Below are positions 38,318-47,169 of a stretch of 64,000 bases of DNA, piece after piece. Every line of letters begins with the position of its first letter. Positions within the stretch are counted from its first letter, which is position 1. The notes below the pieces were generated by a model that was not told the origin of the DNA, searched no databases, and saw only the letters and a list, made by a program, of their open reading frames with translations. Source of the DNA: Nosema muscidifuracis (lineage: Eukaryota > Microsporidia > Nosematidae); NCBI GenBank assembly GCA_028335825.1, contig JAIOKI010000023.1:248001-312000 (forward strand), in the 5' to 3' direction. The position numbers and the translations under genes were made by a program.

Positions 38318-41300
38318 ATGAAAATTGAAGATATTTCGAAACCACATATTGAATCTTATAATGGATTATTTATGAATAAAATATTTAAAAATATAATCAA
38401 GAAGATAAAACCATTGAAGATTGATAATTTTAGATTGGAAATAGTAGATTATAATGTTCATCAACCGTATTTAACGGAAAGAAATAATATTAGTATTGAT
38501 CGAAGATTACTCCCCAGAGAATGTAGACTTACTAATACGACGTATAAAGGAAAACTGTTTATAAAATTTAATTTATATTTTGATGATAAATTAGTTCATT
38601 CTGAATTACGTCAATGTGGTGGGTTCCCTATCATGGTCAAATCTGGATTTTGTCATTTGTTAGATGAAGAGAATCCAAATGTAGTAGATGAAGATGAGAA
38701 TGATATTGGTGGATATTTTATTGTAAATGGAATTGATAAGTTAGTAAGATTTCATATAATGCAGAAAAGAAATTATTGTTTTGCACTTAATCGTCCTCAG
38801 AAGAATAAGATATACACTGATAATTATATTCATATAAGAAGTGTAGGAGATGATGAATTAGGCCATATAAATTATTTGCATTACACTGTGGATGGAGATG
38901 TATTTTTTAGATTTTATAGAAGAAGAAATGAATTTCATATTCCTGTAATTATAATTTTAAAATCTTTGATAAATACAACTGATATTGAAATATTTAATAT
39001 GTTAAATAAAGACACTTATATGCTAGTACCATTAAAAAAAGCAGCAAGAGAAAAAGTTTATTCTAGAAGTGAATGTATTGAGTATATTGGAGCAAGATTT
39101 AAACAAGCTATATATGCAAATTCTAATGCAGAGGCTTGTAGTGAAATTTTAGATGAATACATTTTACCACATTTAACATCCAATCAAGACAAGTTTAATT
39201 TTATAATTCATGGAATTAAGAAATTATTTTGTTTAGTTAGAAAAGAAATTATTCCTGATGATTCTGATTCACCAGCATCTCATGAGATGTTAACCGAGAC
39301 CCAATTATTTGCTAATATTTTCAAAGATAAGTTAGAAGATGTTAAGAAGAATTTTAGATTATTATATAATAAAACTATAGCTAAGATAAAAAATAAAAGA
39401 AAGAATGATGAAAATATAATAGTTAAAGATACAAAACCACTTTTAGAAAATTTTTTACATGCTTTTAAATATTTGGATTGTAATAGTATTGGTAAAGCTT
39501 TTGAATCATTTTTATCTACTGGTAATATTAATATACAAAATTCTAGTGATATTTTACAGAATGCAGGTTTTTGTATAATAGCTGAAAGAATAAATTTCTA
39601 CAGATATATAAGTCATTTTAGAAGTGTCAATCGTGGATCTTTTTTCCAAGAAGTACGTACAACTGGTGTACGTAAATTGAAATCTGAAAGTTGGGGGTTC
39701 TTTTGTCCAGTGCATACACCTGATGGTACACCTTGTGGTTTATTAACTCATTTGACATCTTCTTCTTCTTTAATTACAATGCCTTGTAAATTTGATTCTG
39801 ATATTTTATATTCATTTGGAGTTATACCAGCTTTAAGACAATTTGTAAAAGGTATTGGAGTTTTTTATAATGGAATATTAATGGGATATACTATTTCACC
39901 AAAAGATCTTACTGATAGATTAAGAAAATATAGAAGAGATAATGCATTAAAAATAGAGATTATTCATTATTTTGGTACTAAGTTATATGAAGCTGTATAT
40001 ATTTATAATACAGTATCAAGATTCGTTAGACCAGTTAAACATCGTGAAAGTAATTTAACTGAAAATATTGGTATAATGGAACAAGTCTTTTTAGATATTA
40101 ATTTAAAAGAGTTAGCTCATAGAGAAAATGAATCTACTTATATACAAAAGAGTTTTGGATATGAAGAAATAGATAATCAAAATATTTTTAGTATTGTAGC
40201 TGGATTAACTCCTTTTTCAGAATATAATCAAAGTCCTAGAAATATGTATCAATGTCAAATGGCTAAGCAGAGTATGGGAATACCTGCTCATAATATAAAA
40301 ACAAGAAATGATAGTAAAATGTATATGCTTAATTATACTCAACATCCAATAGTAAGAAATAAGAATTATGAGATAGTACAAGATTATCCTTTAGGATTAA
40401 ATTGTATTGTAGCTGTATTATCTTATACAGCATATGATATGGAAGATGCTATGGTAATTAATAAAGGAAGTATGGAAAGAGGTTTATTTAATGGATATGT
40501 TTATAAGACTGAAAAAATAGATCTTCCTAAAGAATGTTATTTTTCTTATCTTCCTGAAGTAGGTCAAAAAATTAATACTAATGATATTCTTTATAAATAT
40601 ATGGATTTAGGAGGTATAGAGACAGTTATAAAATGTAAGAGTAGTGATGGATACATAATAGATTGTGTTGATGTATTTCAAAATGATAATATATGTGCAA
40701 ATATTAAATATAGAATTATTAGAAATCCTAATATAGGAGATAAGTTTTGTTCTCGACATGGTCAGAAAGGAGTTTGTTCTATGCATTGGCCTACTATAGA
40801 TATGCCTTTTACTGAATCAGGTATAGTACCAGATATTATTATTAATCCTCATGCTTTCCCAAGTAGAATGACTATAGGAATGTTGATAGAAAGTATGGCA
40901 GGTAAATCAGGATGTTGTCTTGGAGAGATACAAGATGCTACTGCATTTGAGAAGAATGTTTATTTAGACGAGAATAATAAGGAATATAATTCTGGATCTA
41001 TTGGTGAACAATTAAAAAATCATGGATTCAATTATCATGGGAATGAACCTATGTACAGTGGAATAACAGGAACAGAATTTAAGACTGATATTTTTATAGG
41101 AGTAGTATTTTATCAGAGATTGAGACACATGGTAAATGATAAATTCCAGGTTAGAGCTTCAGGGGCTGTAGTAGCTACTACAAGACAACCTGTTGGAGGT
41201 CGTAAGAATGCAGGAGGTGTAAGATTTGGAGAAATGGAGAGGGATGCTATGATAGCACATGGTACACCATATTTACTAAATGATAGATTATTGAAATGCA

Positions 41301-41488
41301 GTGATCATTCTGTTTTTACTTATTGCTGTAAATGTAGAAGTATATTATTTGCCAGTAATAATAAATGTATCTGTGGAGGTAAATCTTTTAATACTATGGA
41401 ATTGCCTTATGTTTTCAAGTATTTATGTAGTGAATTATTAGCTATGAATATAAGAGTCATATTAGATGTTAAACAACCTATTAATTAA
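38318..41488 (+). CDS. RPA135: RNA polymerase I second-largest subunit
   Basis: 1056 residues. Pol I identity comes from SKPHIESYNGLF at the N-terminus, IGGYFIVNGIDKLVRF, HIRSVGDDELGHINYLHYTVDGDVFFRF (the RPA135 version of this region) and the C-terminal zinc site YCCKCRSILF with CICGG. Catalytic-core motifs include SWGFFCPVHTPDGTPCGLL, GYDMEDAMVINKGS-like text and GDKFCSRHGQKGVCS at about 807. With RPA190 it forms the enzyme that makes rRNA precursor. Yeast RPA135 has 1203 residues. The start has a CCC signal (GCCCATTAAATG). Confidence 0.93.
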   Translation: MKIEDISKPHIESYNGLFMNKIFKNIIKKIKPLKIDNFRLEIVDYNVHQPYLTERNNISIDRRLLPRECRLTNTTYKGKLFIKFNLYFDDKLVHSELRQCGGFPIMVKSGFCHLLDEENPNVVDEDENDIGGYFIVNGIDKLVRFHIMQKRNYCFALNRPQKNKIYTDNYIHIRSVGDDELGHINYLHYTVDGDVFFRFYRRRNEFHIPVIIILKSLINTTDIEIFNMLNKDTYMLVPLKKAAREKVYSRSECIEYIGARFKQAIYANSNAEACSEILDEYILPHLTSNQDKFNFIIHGIKKLFCLVRKEIIPDDSDSPASHEMLTETQLFANIFKDKLEDVKKNFRLLYNKTIAKIKNKRKNDENIIVKDTKPLLENFLHAFKYLDCNSIGKAFESFLSTGNINIQNSSDILQNAGFCIIAERINFYRYISHFRSVNRGSFFQEVRTTGVRKLKSESWGFFCPVHTPDGTPCGLLTHLTSSSSLITMPCKFDSDILYSFGVIPALRQFVKGIGVFYNGILMGYTISPKDLTDRLRKYRRDNALKIEIIHYFGTKLYEAVYIYNTVSRFVRPVKHRESNLTENIGIMEQVFLDINLKELAHRENESTYIQKSFGYEEIDNQNIFSIVAGLTPFSEYNQSPRNMYQCQMAKQSMGIPAHNIKTRNDSKMYMLNYTQHPIVRNKNYEIVQDYPLGLNCIVAVLSYTAYDMEDAMVINKGSMERGLFNGYVYKTEKIDLPKECYFSYLPEVGQKINTNDILYKYMDLGGIETVIKCKSSDGYIIDCVDVFQNDNICANIKYRIIRNPNIGDKFCSRHGQKGVCSMHWPTIDMPFTESGIVPDIIINPHAFPSRMTIGMLIESMAGKSGCCLGEIQDATAFEKNVYLDENNKEYNSGSIGEQLKNHGFNYHGNEPMYSGITGTEFKTDIFIGVVFYQRLRHMVNDKFQVRASGAVVATTRQPVGGRKNAGGVRFGEMERDAMIAHGTPYLLNDRLLKCSDHSVFTYCCKCRSILFASNNKCICGGKSFNTMELPYVFKYLCSELLAMNIRVILDVKQPIN

Positions 41489-41690
41489 ATAAATATTTGA
41501 TTGAATAATATTAATTAAATAAATATTTTATTGAATAATATTAATTAAAAAGTTATTTATGTATAGATATGTTAATTAAATAATATATTTGACTTTATAT
41601 ATGTTAATTAAATGATTATATTTGACTATATATATGTTAATATAAATAATTATATTTGACTATATATATGTTAATTAAATATCTAATTAA
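41489..41690. repeat. Tandem A/T repeats after RPA135
   Basis: TTAATTAAATAAATATTTGA recurs three times directly after the RPA135 stop. It is followed by four copies of a roughly 33-bp unit with TATATATGTTAATTAAAT and ATTATATTTGACT. Confidence 0.75.
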
Positions 41691-42475
41691 CATGTCATAA
41701 TCAACAATCTTTGCTTATAGAAAGAGAAATATAAAATATTTATTACTTTATATTATAAAATCAGTTTTAATTTTACAAGCTTTTAAGAGAAGAAAATGCC
41801 ATAATTAAGCTAAACTTTAATAAATTAATTTTTAATGGTATAACAATACTAAAAATTAGAGGGGCTTTAATAATAAAAGTCTTAAAGTTATATACACTCA
41901 AATAAAAAAAATATTCTTTGTAATAACTAATTAATTTTATTTATTGAATAATTAATCTTTAAATATACTTCATAAGTTAATATAAGATTTATAAAAAGAT
42001 ATTAAGAGTTTATTAATACTAGAAATCTTGATAGCTGTTATAATTAAGTTGTTAAGATAATTAATAGAAGTCAATATTCTATAATTAACTAAATGATTTA
42101 TTTCTCTCTTCTTAGTTTTGAGAAAATAAAAGCTTACTATTTAGTTAAGTTGATACAAGCAATTAATTTTGCTTGTAATTTTATTTTAAATTCCTTCATT
42201 GAGAGGAGAAAATCTGAAATTTAACAAAATATCACTGGTAGATTAATAACAGCCATAATGTTACCAGTATAATTAATAAGACAATATATGACTAATTTAT
42301 TAATATTAGCAAATATAATATGTTATATGCTAAGATCAATATTTCTTAGAAATATTTAATTTTTAATTTGTTGTATAAAACAAACAAAGTATCTTCAAAA
42401 ACTATATAAGCGATTTCACCCCTACCCCTATGTCTATTTCAATAATTCTTTTGATTAAGAAGATATAGACATTAG

Positions 42476-42783
42476 GAACTACCTGCATGCTTACATGGAT
42501 TGGCGCATACAGAAGTAAGAACAGGTGTATGTTGCAATCTTATATAAAGAATAATGTGATAAGATTGTGGTCCCGAATTATAAATCTCATCTTGTTCAAT
42601 TTCTGATAATAAATAGATAGATCTGTGATACAGGATGTAGAGGAAAGATTCGTGGATGCAACTTGACTGATACTTATGTCTTTAATAAGTGAACTCAGTT
42701 AAGTAAAATCTGTGTAAGGTCAAGATACTGTTAAACAGTTTGAAATCCGTGATGAAAAAGATGATCGGATTAGCAGGTAGTTC
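42476..42783 (+). ncRNA. Structured RNA candidate, RNase P/MRP RNA-like
   Basis: The ends pair perfectly over 11 bp: 42476-42486 (GAACTACCTGC) with 42773-42783 (GCAGGTAGTTC). Inside are hairpins at 42505-42532 (GCATAC/GTATGT), 42535-42567 (CAATCTTAT/ATAAGATTG, 9 bp), 42661-42704 (10 bp with one G-U, plus ACTTAT/ATAAGT) and 42727-42739. GAGGAAAG at 42640-42647 resembles conserved region I of RNase P RNA. GATTCG (42647-42652) can pair with CGGATT (42766-42771), one base from the closing helix, in the place of P4, where AGATGATCGGATTA resembles region V. GGATGC before the 42661 hairpin and GTGTAAGG after it lie where regions II and III flank P12. Against this, the usual region V ACA reads AGA, CGGATT can also pair locally, and no T-run follows closely. 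It could be MRP or another RNA. Confidence 0.45.
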
Positions 42784-42835
42784 AATAGGTGGATGTTGTT
42801 GAGTATGGTAGATTGCTTGTAATTATAGTATTAAA

Positions 42836-43098
42836 TAGACCTGCTAGATTGAAATGTAGTAGAAAAAAGTAAAATTAACTAAAGAGTTTAATAAGAAAAA
42901 AGTAAAATTAACTAAAGGGTTTAATCGAAAAAAGTCAATACTATAACTAGCTGATTAAATTCGATAAGATGTCTTATATATGACTTTTATAAGTATGAAT
43001 AGTATTATATGATTGAAGAAGCATGAGTATTTAATTTTCTTTAAAATTGCTTGAATGAAATATGTCAATTTATTAACTTAGGATAACTAGCAGGTCTA
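42836..43098. repeat. 12-bp perfect inverted repeat, 263 bp apart end to end
   Basis: TAGACCTGCTAG (42836-42847) is the exact reverse complement of CTAGCAGGTCTA (43087-43098). The core AGCAGGT/ACCTGCT is shared with the closing helix of the neighbouring RNA candidate, so alternative pairings exist. Between the arms, AAAAAAGTAAAATTAACTAA followed by AGRGTTTAAT is repeated in tandem at about 42862-42925. Confidence 0.6.
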
Positions 43099-44445
43099 AT
43101 TAAATTAAATATTTAATTTATATTTTTTGGTCTAAATGTTTTCTTGATTATTAAAAATGCCTATAATATCTAGTCGATATTAATTAGTTTTAATTTCAGT
43201 TAGATCTGAAGCTTAAAGAATGTTTATTCTATGATGACTAAGGTTACTTTCTTTGAAAACTAGAAATTTGGTATAACTTTAATTGTCCTGAATACTATGA
43301 ATTTAGTGTCTTTATAGTAGATCTATAAAAAAGATCATTATGTACAGGTCTTAGTCCTTACCACTTTACAATATAAGAACAGATAATAAATTAAAACGAA
43401 TAATAAACTTAAGAATGTATTGTAAGATGATTAAAATCTATATAAGCTTATTAGAGCATACTTAGATAAATTATTAAAGTTGTTTATTTTTCAACCTAAA
43501 GCCTCGGTGAATGCTAAGATCAGTGAGTATGAAATGTAATATATGGAGAATAGATTAAGTGTAAGATGGAAAAAAGTTGAAAGGCTAAATATAAGAAATA
43601 TTGTTACTAATTTTTATCAATTATCTTTTTTTAAGTAAAATATATCATAATTTTTATACTAAAAAGATTTTAAATAGCAAATGACTCATAGATATCATTA
43701 AGTATTTGACTTGATGTTTGACTACGACACAAATATATTGTGAATGTCTTGATTTTAAAAAATCATATAGAAAGTAAAGAAATATGATCAAGGTAAAAGG
43801 AACAAATTTAGTTAAATAGCTAAACTTGACGTAAAAATTATATTGATCAATATATTTTTAATACTAAGCATCATCAAGAAGAAATATGATATTAAGCTTA
43901 TCTTTTAAATTCTATTTATTTTTAAATTTCGCATTGATTGGATTACATAAGTATCATTATAATATTTTCAATCAAAGTAATTAAATTAAATATAGTTTGT
44001 AAAAAATATATAAAATAATTGAATATTTTGATAAATAAATTAAGTTAACTTTAATTAAGTGCTAAAGTCAAAATTAGGGGAAAATATTTAAGTTTCTTGT
44101 CATAAATAATGACTTAAATAAGTAAATAAAGAAATGTTAAGCTATATATTGTGAAAAATAAAGATAAACCTAAATAAACAATTTTCTTTCCCTTTTCTAT
44201 AAGTAAATATCTAGTTCTATTAATTATCTTATTACAATATTATAAAAATATACTGATGACTTTAGTCTAAATTAGATTTTACTTCTCTATAATATAGTTA
44301 AATTTAAATACGTGATGTTTGATGAAGATTTCATAAAATATGAGATATTTAATTTTTCAGAATAAATTAAGAAAAAACTAGTGAACAAAAAATATTATCT
44401 AGTATATGTTTTAATTTTATTATTTACATAAAGTTCATCTTAAAA

Positions 44446-44889
44446 TTATTTCTTATAGAAATACTTCGAGAAGAAGGATATAATTGGATAGTATCCTTCT
44501 TCTCGAATCAATAGCAAGATCCAAAAGATTATTTTAGATAAACTAGAAATCAAATTAAAATTCTTCTTTTTCTCGGAATATTTTATAATTTCCGTTGAAT
44601 TAACACCTACACTAGTTTCAGGTCTTTTTAATTTTAAGATTGAATTAAAAGACAATTCATTCCTAGTTTTATATTCTATAAAGACTATTTTTTCAATCTT
44701 TTCAATCTTAGTGTCATTGCTTTTACTATCTTTTAAACTATCAGCTTGACACTCTGTTTTACAATAAACAACTTGAGCTTTCTTCTTTTCTATATTATTT
44801 ATCTTAAAATCATTTTTGGAGTCAATTGATCTCCAGAATGATAATAGATTTTGGAAATTATAGGATCTATCATTTAACTCTGCAAACAT
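44446..44889 (-). CDS. Orphan protein with one C-terminal membrane span
   Basis: 147 residues. The start is supported by CCC four bases upstream (ATCCCTAATG). The first 110 residues are charged and Lys-rich (KINNIEKKKAQVVYCKTEC, KIEKIEKIVFIEYK). A hydrophobic segment (LISSLSKIIFWILLLI, about 115-130) could be a tail anchor or membrane span, followed by REEGYYPIISFFSKYFYKK. No family is recognised. The DNA for the last 14 residues forms a 16-bp perfect hairpin (44465-44507). It is the only protein gene in the gene-poor region before the 5S gene. Confidence 0.6.
   Translation of the reverse strand: MFAELNDRSYNFQNLLSFWRSIDSKNDFKINNIEKKKAQVVYCKTECQADSLKDSKSNDTKIEKIEKIVFIEYKTRNELSFNSILKLKRPETSVGVNSTEIIKYSEKKKNFNLISSLSKIIFWILLLIREEGYYPIISFFSKYFYKK
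44465..44507 (-). other. 16-bp perfect hairpin at the 3' end of the orphan gene
   Basis: TTCGAGAAGAAGGATA (44465-44480) and TATCCTTCTTCTCGAA (44492-44507) are exact reverse complements around an 11-nt loop. The stem lies within the last codons of the minus-strand gene, 16 bp before the stop. It might act as a terminator or 3'-end signal, or mark a small fold-back insertion. Confidence 0.75.
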
Positions 44890-45278
44890 TAGGGATAATC
44901 ATTTAGTTTTTTTTAATTTGCTTTTAAACGAACAAATTAAATTATTTGATTAATTACTAATTTTAAATAAAAATAAATCTAATTATTAATGATTATCGAT
45001 CTAAGATATTAATGACATGAGATATATATATGATATTTATGACTCATTTATAATTAGTAAAAAAGACTAAGTGAAAGCTGATTGTTAAATAATAAGATAC
45101 TTAATAATTACTTAATCAATATTTGTGGTTTATAAATACATACTATCAAGTTATTGAAAATATAATTGGTGATATTTTTAGATGATAAATATTTCTAATT
45201 TTATTAATTAAATTTTAAGATACTTAATAATTATTGATATTATTGTAAATTAGCATTATTATTGAACTAATTTTTCAG
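44890..45278. other. AT-rich spacer before the 5S gene
   Basis: 389 bp with no gene, repeat array or RNA recognised; only short A/T direct repeats such as AAGATACTTAATAATTA (twice, about 45098 and 45216). Confidence 0.5.
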
Positions 45279-45392
45279 TTACGGCCATATCTACTGTAAA
45301 GCACCGGAACTCGTCAGCTCTCCGAAGTTAAGCCAGTAAGAGCCTAGTTAGTACTAAGATGGGAGACCGCTTGGAAAAGCTGGGTGCTGTAA
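45279..45392 (+). rRNA. 5S ribosomal RNA
   Basis: The text from TTACGGCCATATCTACTG to GGGTGCTGTAA folds as 5S: helix I pairs TTACGGC with GCTGTAA. Internal control-like elements are present (AAGTTAAGCCAGTAAGAGCC as A-box region, GATGGGAGACCGC as C-box region). A T6 run at 45393-45398 serves as the Pol III terminator. About 114 nt, slightly short. It is a lone copy in this window. Confidence 0.95.
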
Positions 45393-45830
45393 TTTTTTAT
45401 AAATTATAAACTAGTGAGAAAGAACTTTATTTTTTTTTTCATTCAGCATATTATTATATTTTTGATTTAAGTCTTTGTATTAATAACTTTCGATTCTCAG
45501 CCTTATTACCTTTTTTATACATAAATTAAAAAATATACTATCAAAATTTTATATTTAATAATGTGACTATTTTGAGATAGAATAGAGTTTAAAAAGATCA
45601 TACTCGTTATTATTTTTGAATGATAATAAATTATTAGACATTAAGATTAATTTAAAAATGAGGATCGAATAATTTACATGTAAGATAAATTTTAGTAATA
45701 TTGGAAATATATTTTTAAAACGTAAATTCAATACAAGTTAAATTATTGTACTAATTTTAAAATATTTAAAAAGAAAGTTTGTTTGTAGAATTTATGCAAA
45801 AATATATAAAAATAATATTTAATTTTATGT
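45393..45830. other. AT-rich spacer, nothing recognised beyond the 5S terminator
   Basis: 438 bp between the 5S gene and the coiled-coil gene. No start signal, repeat array or RNA fold stands out. Confidence 0.5.
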
Positions 45831-47168
45831 ATGCCAGAAAAAAAGCATAATTTCAGGTACTCAACACCTATCAAACCTAAACAGATAGTTTTATTCAAAA
45901 GGAGCAAACAAAATATTAATAATGATGATGATGTATCTTTACAAATATCTAAAGCACTGAACTGTAGTTTATCAAATAGTGATACTATGGAATTATTGAA
46001 GTCCCATGAATCATCTAATAATCAAAATATAAAAATAAATTCTAAAAAAAGTTATGAAGATTTTATAGAGAGAAATAATAAGATTAAAGAATTAGAAATA
46101 ATATCGAAAGATGTTTCTGATTCTAAAAAAAGTTATGAAGATTTTATAGAGAGAAATAATAAGATTAAAGAATTAGAAATAGTATCGAAAGATGTTTCTG
46201 ATTCTAAAAAAAGTTATGAAGATTTTATAGAGAGAAATAATAAGATTAAGAAATTAGAAATAATATCGAAAGATGTTTCTGATTCTAAAAAAATAAATTT
46301 AAAACCTGTTATCGATATTAAAAATGAAGTTAATAAAAAGATTTCAAGAGATAAGCGAATGTCATTAAGAAAATTCAAAAAATATGCAGTTTTAAATATT
46401 GATAGATTTGAAAATAAATTTAAAACTTTAAAATCAGAAAATAAAGTGTTAATCATAGAAAATGATAAATTAAATACTGAGCTAAACACATTAAAAACAA
46501 AAGAATCAGAAACTTTTAACAATCTATTTGAAATTGAAAAGGAAAGGGATTTATTAAAAAATGAAAATAAAAATTTGATTAAATTATATGAAGACTATAA
46601 ATTGGGAATAGGTAGTACGATTGATATTCTTAAAGAAAATTTAACTAGAATAAATCTTGAGAAAACGAATTTACAGAATGAGAATCTATTATTAATAGAT
46701 AAATATAATAATCAAAAACTTTTTCTTGTCAAAGAATTAAGTAATTTGAAAAATATAATTAGTACTATGAATATTGATTATTGTATAGAAATTTATAAAA
46801 AGTATATAAAAAATATAATAATAAATAAGAATAACAGATTAAGATATGAAATAATTAATATTGTAGAATACATAAATAATGAAATATTAGGTATATCCAA
46901 CATTTTTAATGAAATTTCATGTATTATGAATATAGAAAGATCTAAAATTATTTTTGAATTAGATAAATGTGGAAATATCATTCGTGAGATGGAGAATGAT
47001 TTTATAGAATTAAAAGATAATTTAAAGTATAAAGAAATGAAGATAAAAAAATTAAAGAAGAAATATAGAAGATATAAAAATAAATTTATTAATAAATCTA
47101 AAAATAGAAAGAAGATAAAAAATAAGTCTAGTATTTCTGATACAGATATATGGGATTGTTTTAAATAA
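45831..47168 (+). CDS. Coiled-coil orphan with three 27-aa tandem repeats
   Basis: 445 residues. After a basic N-terminus (KPKQIVLFKRSKQ) come three near-identical 27-residue units at about 71-153 (SKKSYEDFIERNNKIKELEI then ISKDVSD). A long coiled coil follows (about 175-330) with classic heptads (ENKFKTLKSENKVLIIENDKLN, EKERDLLKNENKNLI). A second helical part leads to a Lys/Arg-rich C-terminus ending SISDTDIWDCFK. No family is recognised; a cytoskeletal, spindle or chromosome protein would fit the composition, without proof. No CCC precedes the ATG. Its stop lies one base from the stop of the convergent sirtuin gene, which also carries a repeat array. Confidence 0.78.
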   Translation: MPEKKHNFRYSTPIKPKQIVLFKRSKQNINNDDDVSLQISKALNCSLSNSDTMELLKSHESSNNQNIKINSKKSYEDFIERNNKIKELEIISKDVSDSKKSYEDFIERNNKIKELEIVSKDVSDSKKSYEDFIERNNKIKKLEIISKDVSDSKKINLKPVIDIKNEVNKKISRDKRMSLRKFKKYAVLNIDRFENKFKTLKSENKVLIIENDKLNTELNTLKTKESETFNNLFEIEKERDLLKNENKNLIKLYEDYKLGIGSTIDILKENLTRINLEKTNLQNENLLLIDKYNNQKLFLVKELSNLKNIISTMNIDYCIEIYKKYIKNIIINKNNRLRYEIINIVEYINNEILGISNIFNEISCIMNIERSKIIFELDKCGNIIREMENDFIELKDNLKYKEMKIKKLKKKYRRYKNKFINKSKNRKKIKNKSSISDTDIWDCFK

Positions 47169-47169
47169 A

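Larger units (their letters stand above)
41691..44445. other. Gene-poor 2.7-kb region holding structured-RNA candidates
   Basis: No open frame of useful length occurs on either strand. The text differs from other spacers: it is less repetitive and less purely A/T, and is rich in short inverted repeats. The clearest structure is at 42476-42783 (listed). Others are a 41-nt hairpin at 42431-42471 (TGTCTAT/ATAGACA), a 12-bp inverted repeat at 42836/43087 (listed), and a possible 94-nt fold at 43489-43582 closed by TTTCAAC/GTTGAAA. A CCCC-TA-CCCC-TATG signal at 42418-42432 opens only a 12-codon frame. The region may encode one or more non-coding RNAs. Confidence 0.5.

Noticed and set aside
42431-42469. 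12-codon ORF after a double CCCC signal
   Set aside because: Too short to support as a gene; the signal more likely marks a transcript start.
43228-43294. Box C/D snoRNA (ATGATGA ... CTGA about 60 nt apart)
   Set aside because: No terminal stem brings the boxes together and no guide match to rRNA can be tested here.
43489-43582. Small structured RNA closed by TTTCAAC/GTTGAAA
   Set aside because: Only one 7-bp helix with no recognised family; kept as a remark in the gene-poor region, not as a gene.
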